Shown: positions 38,261 through 46,932 of the stretch, one piece after another
Numbering within the stretch: the stretch's first letter is position 1
How the letters are laid out: the number at the start of each line of letters is the position of its first letter
DNA from: a bacterium
GTDB lineage: Bacteria; Pseudomonadota; Alphaproteobacteria; Rhizobiales; Aestuariivirgaceae
Direction of reading: 5' to 3'
DNA: 64,000 nt
Assembly: GCA_022842165.1 (NCBI GenBank)
Contig: JALHQC010000012.1
Span: forward strand, 32,791-96,790
Position numbers and translations under genes: made by a program
Notes under the pieces: model-generated
The model's input: only the letters and a program-made list of their open reading frames with translations
What the model was told of the DNA's origin: nothing
Database searches by the model: none

Positions 38261-39577
38261 ATGCGGGCGCGAATGTCCCTGTGGCGAATGATTTTGATGG
38301 CCGTCAACCTCGTTGGCGTCCGCTTCGGGGGCGCTGCCATGGGCCTGGCCGCGCAGATCTTGCTGGCCCGGCTGCTGCCGCAGACCGAAGTGGGCATCGT
38401 GCTGATGGGGCTGAGCACGGCAGCCATCGTCAGCCTGTTGATGACGGCGGGGTATCCCTCGCTCACCATGACGATCCTGCCGCGCTACTACGCGCTGGGC
38501 CGCGCCCGTCTCGCCGCCGCCTTTCACCGGGCTTTGTGGCATGACTCGCTCGTGGTGACATCGCTTCTCGCGCTGGTGGGACTGGCGATCTATTTCTGGG
38601 CGCCGCTGCCGCCGGAGTTGCGGACAGCGCTTGTCTTCGGCTGCCTCATGGCGCCGGCGTCCTCGCTGATCCGCATCACCAGCTCGATTGCCAATTCGAA
38701 GCGCCGCTTCCAGCTCTCCTACGTGCCTGACTTCATCTTCAGGCCGGGGCTGCTGCTGGTGTTTCTCAGCACCATGTGGGTGCTGGGCGTCGAGCCCGGG
38801 CTGCTGACGGTGATCGCCGTCATCATCGCCATCACCTTTGCCGTGGCCTCGGGGCAGGCGGTGATCCTCGGCCGGGATATCTTTCCGAAAACGCTGAAAG
38901 CCGGGCTCCACGATCTTGCACCGGCACTGCGCGGCCGGGCTGCATCGATGATCATTGTCGCGGCGGTTGCGATGTCGTTTGCCGATATCGTGACGCTGAT
39001 CGGCGGGCTGTTCCTCGCGGCGGAGGATGTGGCTGAACTCGGCATTGCCATCAGGCTTGCAGCACTCGCCGGCTTCGTGACGCAGGCAACCCAGAACTTC
39101 GTGCTGCCCGATCTCTCGGAAGCGATCGTCAAGGGCAACGCGAAGCTTGCCCGGTCGCTCATTCTCAGGATCAACCTGATCGCCATCATCGCCATTGCCG
39201 GCTGCGTGCTCGGCGCGGCAGTGTTCGGGCCGCTGGTCCTCAGTGTCTTCGGGGCCGACTATACCGCTGCGCACTGGCCTTTGGTGTTGTTCATGCTGAG
39301 CCAGCTGTTCCGCGCGGCAGGCGGCATGAACCAGCATCTCCTGTCGATCGACGGCTACCAGTCGCGCAGCGCCTGGGCCTGCATCGTGTCGCTTGGCGTT
39401 CTGGTGGCCGGCGCCGTGCTGCTGACGCCCGCCCTGGGCGTGATGGGCATGGCCCTCGCCGTGCTGGCCGCCGATATCGTATGGGCGGCGGTGCTGGGGT
39501 TCCAGGCCGAGAAATATGCCGGCTACCGCGGCGATATCTTCGCGGCCTTCTCGTTTCGGAAGGCTGCTGGCGAATAG
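38261..39577 (+). CDS. Polysaccharide flippase (Wzx/MATE-like)
   Basis: The 438-residue protein has about 12-14 membrane helices of the oligosaccharide-flippase (PST) type, beginning GVRFGGAAMGLAAQILLARLL. It should move a lipid-linked repeat unit to the outer face of the inner membrane. GACGGAG precedes ATG 38261. It converges on the polymerase/ligase gene, with tRNA-Pro between. In a holdfast-type pathway it would take the HfsF role. Confidence 0.88.
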   Translation: MRARMSLWRMILMAVNLVGVRFGGAAMGLAAQILLARLLPQTEVGIVLMGLSTAAIVSLLMTAGYPSLTMTILPRYYALGRARLAAAFHRALWHDSLVVTSLLALVGLAIYFWAPLPPELRTALVFGCLMAPASSLIRITSSIANSKRRFQLSYVPDFIFRPGLLLVFLSTMWVLGVEPGLLTVIAVIIAITFAVASGQAVILGRDIFPKTLKAGLHDLAPALRGRAASMIIVAAVAMSFADIVTLIGGLFLAAEDVAELGIAIRLAALAGFVTQATQNFVLPDLSEAIVKGNAKLARSLILRINLIAIIAIAGCVLGAAVFGPLVLSVFGADYTAAHWPLVLFMLSQLFRAAGGMNQHLLSIDGYQSRSAWACIVSLGVLVAGAVLLTPALGVMGMALAVLAADIVWAAVLGFQAEKYAGYRGDIFAAFSFRKAAGE

Positions 39578-39621
39578 GTCTTCCGCTCTGCGGAGAAGGG
39601 TGCTAGACGCTGCCACCGTGT

Positions 39622-39698
39622 CGGAGCGTAGCGCAGCCCGGTAGCGCACTATTCTGGGGGGATAGGGGTCGCTGGTTCGAATCCAGTCGCTCCGACCA
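39622..39698 (+). tRNA. tRNA-Pro (anticodon GGG)
   Basis: A full cloverleaf can be folded: acceptor CGGAGCG / CGCTCCG, D arm with AGCCCGGTA, anticodon stem CTATT / GATAG around loop CTGGGGG (anticodon GGG), a 5-base variable loop and T arm GCTGG-TTCGAAT-CCAGT. The discriminator A and a genomically encoded CCA end the gene. It reads CCC codons. Confidence 0.96.
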
Positions 39699-39700
39699 TT

Positions 39701-40954
39701 CTATCTCCCGCCTTGGCGGATCGGCCCTCGTGCGGCATAGGCGGCCGAGGCGGCATAGAGACCCCAGGTCAATCCCAGCATCCAGTAGAAATGCCGCCAG
39801 TGATCGGTGTCGATCTGGACACCCTGAAGTGCCGTAGCCAGGAATGTGCAGAACAGCGCGATCGATGAGCTTTGCCATGGCGTGCGTATGAGCACGCCCT
39901 TGAAGCCGACGACGATGGTGCTGACGATCATCACCATATAGGTGATGCCGCCCAGCCAGCCATAGGACGAGAAGGCGTTGAGATAGACGTTGTGCGGGTC
40001 GAGCCCGAAGATGCGGCGGAACTTGGTTGGTCCGAAGCCAAACGGGCTCTCGAGCAGGATCGGGATCGAGTTGAGCTGGTTGCCGAAGCGGCCGAACTCG
40101 CCTGAATCATAGTCCTTGGCAAGCGTCGCCCGGTCCTGGAAGGCGGCGCCGACGGTATCGATCGACAGGAGCGCCGCCATGAGGGCGGCCATCACCACCG
40201 TGCCGGCAATGGCCAGGAGGATGATGCGGCTGCGGAGCTGCGGCGAAGGCGTGAGCGTGAAGGTGAGCGCCACCATCAGCATGGCGGCGAGCAGGAAATT
40301 CATCCACGCGCCGCGCGAGAAGGCGAGGAACAGGCACGCCAGCACGACGAACAGCCCGACATAGCGCCAGGTGCGCCATTTCCGCGTCCCCAGCATCACG
40401 TCCTGCGTCAGCAGGAGGGCGGGCAGGATGATGTAGGTCGACAGCACGTTGGGGTCCTTGAAGGTGCCTTGCGCGCGCTGGATCGGCGACAGGAAATCGC
40501 CCGTGCCGCCGACGTCGAAATAGCCGATGAGTGCGATCACCGAGGCGATGATGGCGCCGATGATATAGCCGTTCTTGAACACGGCGAAACGGCGCTGCGT
40601 GTCGGACGAGACATAGAAGCTGAAGAAGACCGCCGACACCGCCATGTAGCAGGACGTGATGACGAACATGCCCGCCTTGGACTCGTTCGAGACTTCGAGA
40701 AAGCTCAGGAAGCCGCCGGCATTGTAGAGGATCAGGTAGAGGATCATCGGCGCCGCGACGACCGTGACGTTGAGCCCCCGCGCCAGGAACAGCAGCACCG
40801 ACACGGCAAACAGCAGGTCGCAGGGGGCAGGCTCGACGATGACGAAGAAGGACGATGCCATCATGGCCCAAACGGCCGCCGCCTGCACGCGGTCAAGCGG
40901 CAGGACGGGGTAGCCAGGCCTCGATATGCGCTGCGGAGCGTAGTCTGCCGTCAA
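39701..40954 (-). CDS. O-antigen ligase/polymerase family protein
   Basis: The 417-residue inner-membrane protein has about 11 helices and a periplasmic loop near the C-terminal third (FGFGPTKFRRIFGLDPHNVYLNAFSSYGW), the Wzy_C/RfaL signature region. It should polymerise or ligate lipid-linked repeat units. TTG 40954 overlaps the upstream transferase stop (TTGA) and has GGAG at good spacing, so coupled translation is likely. It ends three bases past the end of tRNA-Pro on the other strand. It would fill the HfsC-type polymerase role in a holdfast-like pathway. Confidence 0.9.
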   Translation of the reverse strand: MTADYAPQRISRPGYPVLPLDRVQAAAVWAMMASSFFVIVEPAPCDLLFAVSVLLFLARGLNVTVVAAPMILYLILYNAGGFLSFLEVSNESKAGMFVITSCYMAVSAVFFSFYVSSDTQRRFAVFKNGYIIGAIIASVIALIGYFDVGGTGDFLSPIQRAQGTFKDPNVLSTYIILPALLLTQDVMLGTRKWRTWRYVGLFVVLACLFLAFSRGAWMNFLLAAMLMVALTFTLTPSPQLRSRIILLAIAGTVVMAALMAALLSIDTVGAAFQDRATLAKDYDSGEFGRFGNQLNSIPILLESPFGFGPTKFRRIFGLDPHNVYLNAFSSYGWLGGITYMVMIVSTIVVGFKGVLIRTPWQSSSIALFCTFLATALQGVQIDTDHWRHFYWMLGLTWGLYAASAAYAARGPIRQGGR

Positions 40955-42489
40955 TATGCGTTCTCCGTTTTCAGCAGCGAGATCGGCGTGCGCCAGAGAA
41001 TGTAGAGGTCGAGCGCGATCGACCAGTTCTCGATGTAGTAGAGGTCGTGCTCGACGCGCCGCTGCAGCTTTTCGGTGGTGTCGGTTTCGCCGCGCCAGCC
41101 ATTGACCTGCGCCCAGCCGGTGATGCCGGGCTTCACCTTGTGGCGCGCGAAGTAGCCGTCGACCACGTCGTTGTAGAGCTGGTCCGCGGCCTTGGCCTTG
41201 GTGGGGTGCGGGCGGGGGCCGACGAGCGAGAGTTCGCCGCGCAGCACGTTGAAGAGCTGCGGCAGTTCGTCAAGCGAAGTCTTGCGGATGAAGCGGCCGA
41301 CCTTCGTGACGCGCGGGTCGCCCTTCGTGACGAGCTTCGCCGCATCGGCATCGCGCATCTCGTGATACATCGAGCGGAACTTGTAGACGCCGATCAGCTC
41401 GTTGTTGAAGCCGAAGCGGTTCTGCTTGAAGAGGACCGGGCCCTTGCTGTCGAGCTTGATCGCGAGCGCGACGATTGCCATGACCGGCGACAGCAGGACC
41501 AATGCGATGGCGGCGATCACCTTGTCCTCGATCGTCTTGAGGATGCTTCCCCAGTCGCCGAGCGGCTTGTCGAACACGTCGAGGAACGGAACGTTGCCGA
41601 TGTAGGAATAGGCGCGCGGGCGGTAGTGGAACTTCTGCGAATAGGCGCTCAGACGGATATCGACGGGCAGCACCCACAGGCGCTTCAGGATTTGCAGGAG
41701 GCGGTCCTCGGCGGTGAGCGGCAGCGTGACGAGCAGGACATCGATACGCGCCTGGCGCACGAAGTCGACCAGTTCCGAGACATTGCCCAGCTTCTTCAGG
41801 TTTCCGACGGAGGTCGGCGAGCGGGCGTCGTCGCGGTCATCGAAAATGCCGACGACGTCAATATCCGACGAACCGGACTGATCGAGGGCGGCCAGCAGGT
41901 CGGCCGCCGGCTTGCCGCCGCCGACCAGCACGGTGTGACGCGACAGCTGGCCGTTGCGATTCCAGTGGCGCGTGAGATTGGCGAACACGGCGCGCGAGAC
42001 GACGAGTAGCATGAGACCGACGAGGAACCAGCTGGCGAGCCAGATGCGCGAATAGTCCTCGCCCGACTTGCTGAGGAAGACGGCGGTGGTCATGGCCGCG
42101 AAGATCAGGCTCCAGACCGTGGCGATCCGCGCCATCTGGTCGACCGGGCGGAGCAGGGACTGGACCGTATAGAGGCCAAGCACGCTGGCGATGAACGGCA
42201 GCGCCACGGCGGCCCCGATGATGACGGGGACATAGAAGGCGGCATCGGCCGTCGCCTCGTAGCCCGGATGCAGCAGGGCGAGCAGAAGGCCGGCGGCGGC
42301 AATGGCCACGGCTTCGGCGGTGCGGGCGGCTGCCGCCAGCACGCGGCCCGAAATGAGCGGCGCATCGCTGAGGCGGCCTATCGTCTCCTCGCGGAGCTTG
42401 CCGGTCTCGGCAGCGGCGGGCGGTTTTGCCAGCTGCTCGAGAATCTCCGACGAAACGGTTGAATACTTGTGATCGGGTTGTGCGCGCAT
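40951..42489 (-). CDS. Undecaprenyl-phosphate sugar phosphotransferase (WcaJ/HfsE-like)
   Basis: The 512-residue protein has N-terminal membrane helices (about 60-170), a Rossmann-like CoA-binding-type central domain (VLVGGGKPAADLLAAL) and a C-terminal bacterial sugar transferase domain. That last domain has KFRSMYHEM, KTSLDELPQLFNVL and SLVGPRPH. It puts the first sugar-1-phosphate (typically glucose) on undecaprenyl phosphate, starting repeat-unit assembly. A CtrA-like site lies about 100 bp upstream. Confidence 0.94.
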   Translation of the reverse strand: MRAQPDHKYSTVSSEILEQLAKPPAAAETGKLREETIGRLSDAPLISGRVLAAAARTAEAVAIAAAGLLLALLHPGYEATADAAFYVPVIIGAAVALPFIASVLGLYTVQSLLRPVDQMARIATVWSLIFAAMTTAVFLSKSGEDYSRIWLASWFLVGLMLLVVSRAVFANLTRHWNRNGQLSRHTVLVGGGKPAADLLAALDQSGSSDIDVVGIFDDRDDARSPTSVGNLKKLGNVSELVDFVRQARIDVLLVTLPLTAEDRLLQILKRLWVLPVDIRLSAYSQKFHYRPRAYSYIGNVPFLDVFDKPLGDWGSILKTIEDKVIAAIALVLLSPVMAIVALAIKLDSKGPVLFKQNRFGFNNELIGVYKFRSMYHEMRDADAAKLVTKGDPRVTKVGRFIRKTSLDELPQLFNVLRGELSLVGPRPHPTKAKAADQLYNDVVDGYFARHKVKPGITGWAQVNGWRGETDTTEKLQRRVEHDLYYIENWSIALDLYILWRTPISLLKTENAY

Positions 42490-42585
42490 GTTGGTGTTCC
42501 GCTATGGGACTGTCGTCTTGCTGGTTGTTCCAAAAGCAAGCAGCGCGCCGGGTGAAAAACTGGCGCAAGTATTGGTTTGTCAGCG

Positions 42586-42600
42586 TTAATGATCAGTAAA
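42586..42600. promoter_or_regulatory. CtrA-like half-site pair upstream of the initiating transferase
   Basis: TTAA (42586-42589), seven bases, then TAAA; on the minus strand TTTA-N7-TTAA, seven of eight bases of the TTAA-N7-TTAA consensus. It is about 100 bp upstream of ATG 42489. A seven-of-eight match can occur by chance. Confidence 0.3.
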
Positions 42601-42630
42601 CGGACTGCTCCGATGCGGGAGCGCTGGCGG

Positions 42631-43722
42631 TCAGACGATCTCGCCGTAGAACTTCAGAATCGACTGCGCCATGGCCTGCGCGCCGAAATCCCGCCGGAGC
42701 CGTTCGCGCGTTCCTTGAGCGGACGTAGCGACGGCCTGCGGATCGGCCATGGCGGAGGCGATCCGCTGCGTCAGGGCCTCGACGTCACCGGGTGGAACGA
42801 GGGTGCCGGGATCGAGCACCTCCGGAATGCCGCCTACCCGGCTGGCAATGAGTGGAACGCCCGCCGCGCAGGCCTCGAGCACCACATAGGGAAAGCTTTC
42901 GGCGCGCGACGGCATGACCAGGATACGGCCAAGCCGGAAGGCTTCCCGCGCCCCCATGCGCCCGGGAAAGCGGACCACTTCGGACAGTCCCAGCGTCTTC
43001 GCCTGGGCCCGGAATGCTTCGAGATCGGGACCATCGCCGACGAGACAGGCCGTCGTCCGGCGCTGTTCGTTGAGGCTTGCCAGTGCGGCGAGCAGCACAT
43101 CGACGCCCTTCAGCATCCGCATGTCGCCGAGGAACAGGAGATCGGCGGCATCGGCGGCAGGCTCGGCGGGGGTGAACTCGTCCGGCCACAGCCCATTATG
43201 GATCACCGCATGGCGCTTGCGGCCAAGCCCGATCTTCGCCGCGAAGGCATCGCGCTCGAATGCGCAGACGAAGTGAATGCCGCCACCGATGGCGGCGAGC
43301 GCCTTCTCGGCCGAGAGGAAAACCGCACCGGCGGGCGAGGCCCATTCGTAATGCAGGCTGCCGCCGTGCGGGGTGTAGACGGAAGGAATGCCCAGCATCC
43401 GCGCGGCGAGCCTGCCATAGAGGCCGCCCTTGGCGCCATGGCAATGAATGATGTCGGGCTTCAACCGGCGCGCATAGACCATGGCCTGCCTGGCGCCGGA
43501 GATATCGCCCATGCCGGGAAGACGCGAGATGGGCATCCGCTTGACGCCCAGCGAGCAGGATGGGGCAACCTCTGCCAGCAGCTTTACCGCCATGTCTCCG
43601 CCGGTCGTCGAGTCGCAGAGGATGCCGATATCGTGGCCGAGCGCGGACAGCCCCCGCGCGGCATCCCTCACGTGGCGGAAAAGACCGCCGACGGGGGTGC
43701 GGAACACATGGAGGATGCGCAT
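42631..43722 (-). CDS. Glycosyltransferase family 4
   Basis: The 363-residue GT-B enzyme has an N-terminal acceptor domain (TPVGGLFRHVRDAARGL, HCHGAKGGLYGRL) and a C-terminal nucleotide-sugar domain with PSRAESFPYVVLEACAAGVPLIAS, the E-x7-E motif of GT4. It should add a sugar to the lipid-linked repeat. It starts 10 bases after the export lipoprotein gene, so the two are co-transcribed. Confidence 0.93.
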   Translation of the reverse strand: MRILHVFRTPVGGLFRHVRDAARGLSALGHDIGILCDSTTGGDMAVKLLAEVAPSCSLGVKRMPISRLPGMGDISGARQAMVYARRLKPDIIHCHGAKGGLYGRLAARMLGIPSVYTPHGGSLHYEWASPAGAVFLSAEKALAAIGGGIHFVCAFERDAFAAKIGLGRKRHAVIHNGLWPDEFTPAEPAADAADLLFLGDMRMLKGVDVLLAALASLNEQRRTTACLVGDGPDLEAFRAQAKTLGLSEVVRFPGRMGAREAFRLGRILVMPSRAESFPYVVLEACAAGVPLIASRVGGIPEVLDPGTLVPPGDVEALTQRIASAMADPQAVATSAQGTRERLRRDFGAQAMAQSILKFYGEIV

Positions 43723-43732
43723 GGCGAGCCGG

Positions 43733-44434
43733 TCAGAACCAGCGCTCGCGGATATAGATGATGTCGCCCGGATAGACCTGCGTCGTCACCGGCACCTTGT
43801 AGGTGTTGGTGCCTTCCGCCGTCTTCCGCGTCAGCAGGACCTGGCGGTGATCGGCCCGTCCGCCATAGCCGCCGGCGATGGCGATGGCATTCTGCACGGT
43901 GATGCCGGGCTGATAGGCGAAACTGCCCGCGGCGTTGACTTCGCCCAGAATGTAGAAGGGGCGGAGCGTGGTGACCTGCACCGAAACCTGCGGATCGCGG
44001 AGGTAGCCCGTCCGCAACCGTTCGGCGATCATCGCCTCGATCTTCGGCGTGGTCAGCCCGCCGACGTTGAGGGATTGGACATAGGGCATCGAGATGTTGC
44101 CCGAGCCGTCGACAAGGAAATCAGCCGTCAGGTCTGGCTCGCCCGCAACGCGGATGGTCAGCCGGTCGCCCGCGCCGACCCGGTACCCCGTTCCATATTC
44201 ATAGGCTGCGGCCTTGCCCTTGGTGCCATAGGGTTCGATCGTGCCTTTGGAAGTGCGTGCCGGGAGTTGCGATACGCTCGATACCGCATATTCGCCTTCG
44301 GCAAGCCTGCCGCCCGCCATGATGCCCGTGCCGCCGGGAGGCGAGGACACCGATGTTTCGTTCCAGCTCTGGGCACATCCGGAGAGAGCGGTGGCAGCAG
44401 CGAGAAGAATGATGAGACGCAGACGCACGGGCAT
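43733..44434 (-). CDS. Polysaccharide export outer-membrane lipoprotein (Wza/HfsD-like)
   Basis: The 233-residue lipoprotein has a lipobox (TALSGC) and a Poly_export domain (YRVGAGDRLTIRVAGEPDLTADFLVDG) followed by one SLBB-type repeat (FYILGEVNAAGSFAYQPGITVQ). It forms the outer-membrane end of a Wzx/Wzy exporter, partnered by the chain-length protein divergently encoded at 44619. It is shorter than E. coli Wza (about 380), like many alphaproteobacterial forms. Confidence 0.92.
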   Translation of the reverse strand: MPVRLRLIILLAAATALSGCAQSWNETSVSSPPGGTGIMAGGRLAEGEYAVSSVSQLPARTSKGTIEPYGTKGKAAAYEYGTGYRVGAGDRLTIRVAGEPDLTADFLVDGSGNISMPYVQSLNVGGLTTPKIEAMIAERLRTGYLRDPQVSVQVTTLRPFYILGEVNAAGSFAYQPGITVQNAIAIAGGYGGRADHRQVLLTRKTAEGTNTYKVPVTTQVYPGDIIYIRERWF

Positions 44435-44494
44435 ACTTCCATGATGAACGCATAAGCACCGGTGTTCCGGCGGTGCAAAGCTAAAGCGATATGG

Positions 44495-44509
44495 TTAGCA
44501 ATAGCTTAA
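44495..44509. promoter_or_regulatory. CtrA-like site in the divergent export promoter region
   Basis: TTAG-N7-TTAA at 44495-44509 matches seven of eight consensus bases of the CtrA box. It lies between the divergent export lipoprotein and chain-length genes. Also in this gap, GTTACCA (44556-44562) and TGGTAAC (44592-44598) form a 7-bp inverted repeat. Confidence 0.3.
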
Positions 44510-44618
44510 ACGGCTGTGCGGCCAGCGTGGCCGCGCTGCTGGCGTTAATGGATTGGTTACCATACCTGCGCAATGTTGCCGCCGATAGTTCTGGTAACAA
44601 TGTGTCAAGTTTGCCCGC

Positions 44619-46916
44619 ATGAAGACCCGCGACGATTACCCGTCCAGCCCCTCTCAGGCGGCCATCAACATCATGGATGTGATGCGCGGCGTGGGCCGCC
44701 GCAAGCTGATGATCCTTGGCATCGGCGTGCTGGCATTCGCGGTGGCGACCGGCGTCGTCACGACGATGAAGCCGATATACACCAGCAAGGCACAGGTTCT
44801 GATCGCCAATCTCGAGACGCCGTTCGACCGGGTGCAGCAGGCCGACAACCAGCGTCCGGAGGCAATCGACGATCGCGTGGTGGCAAGCCAGATATCGGTC
44901 ATCACGTCGGAAGACCTTGCGCGCCGCGTGGTGGCGGCCCTGGCGCTTGAGGACAAGCCCGAATTCAACTCGCTGCTGAAAGGGCAGGGTACGATCGGCA
45001 AGCTGAAGGTGATGCTGGGCTTCGGTTCCGACCCGCGCCTCAAAACACCCGAGCAGCACGCCCTCGAGTGCTATTTCGACAAGCTGAACGTCTACCAGTT
45101 GCCGGACTCGAACGTCATCGGGATCGAATACAATGCGCTGGACCCCACGGTCGCGGCCGGCGTGGCGAACGCACTTGCCGATGTCTATGTGACCTGGACC
45201 CGCGAAGCGCAGTCGCAGCCGACGGAACGCGCGCGCGACTGGCTGTTCGGCCAGATCGAAGGATTGCGCAAGAAGCTTGCGGCCTCGGAAGAGGCGGTGG
45301 AGAAATTCCGCGCCCAGGCCGGACTGCTGCAGGGCGCGACGGTAACCCTGGGTGAACAGGAAATCTCCGAACTCAACACGCAGATCACCGTCGCCAAGTC
45401 GGCGAGCCTCGATGCCCGCGCCAAGGCCGACGCCATCCGCAATCTCCTCGAGACGCGCGGCAGCGTCGACAGCGCCACGGACGTGCTGAACTCGGCTGCC
45501 GTGCAGCGCCTGAAGGAGCAGCGCACCGAGGCGATGCGCCGGATGTCGGAACTCTCCGTTACCTATCTCTCGAACCATCCGAAGATGGAAGCGGTTGTCA
45601 CCGAGATCGCCGGCATCGACCAGCAGATCAGGGCGGAGGCGCTGAAGGTTGTCTCCAGCCTCGACGAGCAGGCCCGCATCGCTGAATCGCGCGAAAAGTC
45701 GCTCCTCGCAAGCCTCGAGGCACTGAAGAACCAGGAAGGCAATGCCAACCTCGACGACGTGAAGCTGAAGGCGCTGGAGCGCGAAGCCGGCGCCGATCGC
45801 GTATTGCTCGAGGCCCTGCTGAGCCGCTATGCCGAGGCGAGCGCCAGGCAGGATCTCGCCTCGCAGCCGGGGCTTGCGACCATCATCCAGAACGCCAGCG
45901 TGCCCGCGGCGCCATCGTTCCCGAAGCCCGGCCCGATGGTTCTCCTGATCACGCTCGCAGGCCTGGCGATGGGCCTCGGTTTGGCATTCCTCATCGAACT
46001 CATGGCTGCGGCCAGCCGCCTTGGAGATGGCCACAGCATGGAGGACGAAGAGTTCCGCAACGAACCGGCACTTGTTCCGGCTGCCGTTCCGCTGGCTGAC
46101 CTGCAGCAGGCACCCGCCGCGCCGCCGGCCATGACAGTAGCCATGCCGCCATCTCAACCGCCGCCGCCGCAACCCCGGCAGGATGCGGTTCAGAAGCCCG
46201 TCGAATGGGTTCCCCCGCCTGTTGAAGCGCCGGTGCGGCCGCTCGTCGTCTGGCCCGGAATGGCGAGGCAGCAGGACATGACGGGCGTGACCGATCGTGC
46301 CGATGTCAGAACCGCCGCGCGCAGCATGCTGCAGTGGGTGCAGGCGATCTCAGTCGACCTCAATGTGAAAAAGGTGGGGCTCACGTCGATCGGCGGCAGT
46401 CCGGTTGATGCCTGCATCGCGGCCCTGACCCTCGCCCGCATGACAGCGACGCCCGGTCGGCGTGTGATGCTCGTCGATCTCGAGCGCAGCCAGCCGCTGA
46501 TCGAGCGCCTCTGCGGCATCAAGGCTGGACCAGGTATCGCCGACCTCGTCACCGGCACGGCCGAGTTCACCAAGGTGATCGGCCGCGACATGCGCTCTCC
46601 GATCCATGTTCTGCGCTACGGTTTCGATCACTCGCCACGCGCTGCCACGTTTGTCATGGAACGCATCGAAAGCGTGCTCTCGGCATTGGCGCAGACCTAC
46701 GACTTCATCGTCGTCAATCTCGGCGAAGCAGAGGACAGCACGCCGGTCTATCTTCACAAATGCGAGGCCGCCCTGCTTCTGGCGCCGGAATCCCAGATCG
46801 GCGAAGTCAGCGCCGCTGTGAGGACGCTTCTGGATACAGGACTGGCCGCCGCGCAATATGTAATGATCGTATCCGCTCCCGAGGCCGCCGAGGACCGGCT
46901 GGCCGTGAACGCCTAG
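44619..46916 (+). CDS. Wzc/ExoP-like chain-length protein with a degenerate kinase domain
   Basis: The 765-residue inner-membrane protein has a Wzz domain (helix at about 35-55), long periplasmic coiled coils to about 435 (AASEEAVEKFRAQAGLLQG), a GNVR-type region and a second helix (about 438-462). A Pro-rich cytoplasmic linker with PPSQPPPPQPRQ leads to a CpsD-like domain (about 570-765). Where BY-kinases have the Walker A P-loop, this protein reads TSIGGSPVDACIA (589-601), with no GKT/GKS. Walker A'-like VMLVDLERS is kept. No Tyr cluster ends the protein. It likely regulates polymer length and export without kinase activity, combining roles split between HfsA and HfsB in Caulobacter. Confidence 0.9.
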   Translation: MKTRDDYPSSPSQAAINIMDVMRGVGRRKLMILGIGVLAFAVATGVVTTMKPIYTSKAQVLIANLETPFDRVQQADNQRPEAIDDRVVASQISVITSEDLARRVVAALALEDKPEFNSLLKGQGTIGKLKVMLGFGSDPRLKTPEQHALECYFDKLNVYQLPDSNVIGIEYNALDPTVAAGVANALADVYVTWTREAQSQPTERARDWLFGQIEGLRKKLAASEEAVEKFRAQAGLLQGATVTLGEQEISELNTQITVAKSASLDARAKADAIRNLLETRGSVDSATDVLNSAAVQRLKEQRTEAMRRMSELSVTYLSNHPKMEAVVTEIAGIDQQIRAEALKVVSSLDEQARIAESREKSLLASLEALKNQEGNANLDDVKLKALEREAGADRVLLEALLSRYAEASARQDLASQPGLATIIQNASVPAAPSFPKPGPMVLLITLAGLAMGLGLAFLIELMAAASRLGDGHSMEDEEFRNEPALVPAAVPLADLQQAPAAPPAMTVAMPPSQPPPPQPRQDAVQKPVEWVPPPVEAPVRPLVVWPGMARQQDMTGVTDRADVRTAARSMLQWVQAISVDLNVKKVGLTSIGGSPVDACIAALTLARMTATPGRRVMLVDLERSQPLIERLCGIKAGPGIADLVTGTAEFTKVIGRDMRSPIHVLRYGFDHSPRAATFVMERIESVLSALAQTYDFIVVNLGEAEDSTPVYLHKCEAALLLAPESQIGEVSAAVRTLLDTGLAAAQYVMIVSAPEAAEDRLAVNA

Positions 46917-46932
46917 GGCAACGGGCTGGGCG

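Noticed and set aside
39603..39878. Minus-strand frame encoding a protein with ERLDSNQRPL
   Set aside because: It is the antisense of tRNA-Pro and neighbouring DNA; this peptide is a familiar false protein from that tRNA gene.
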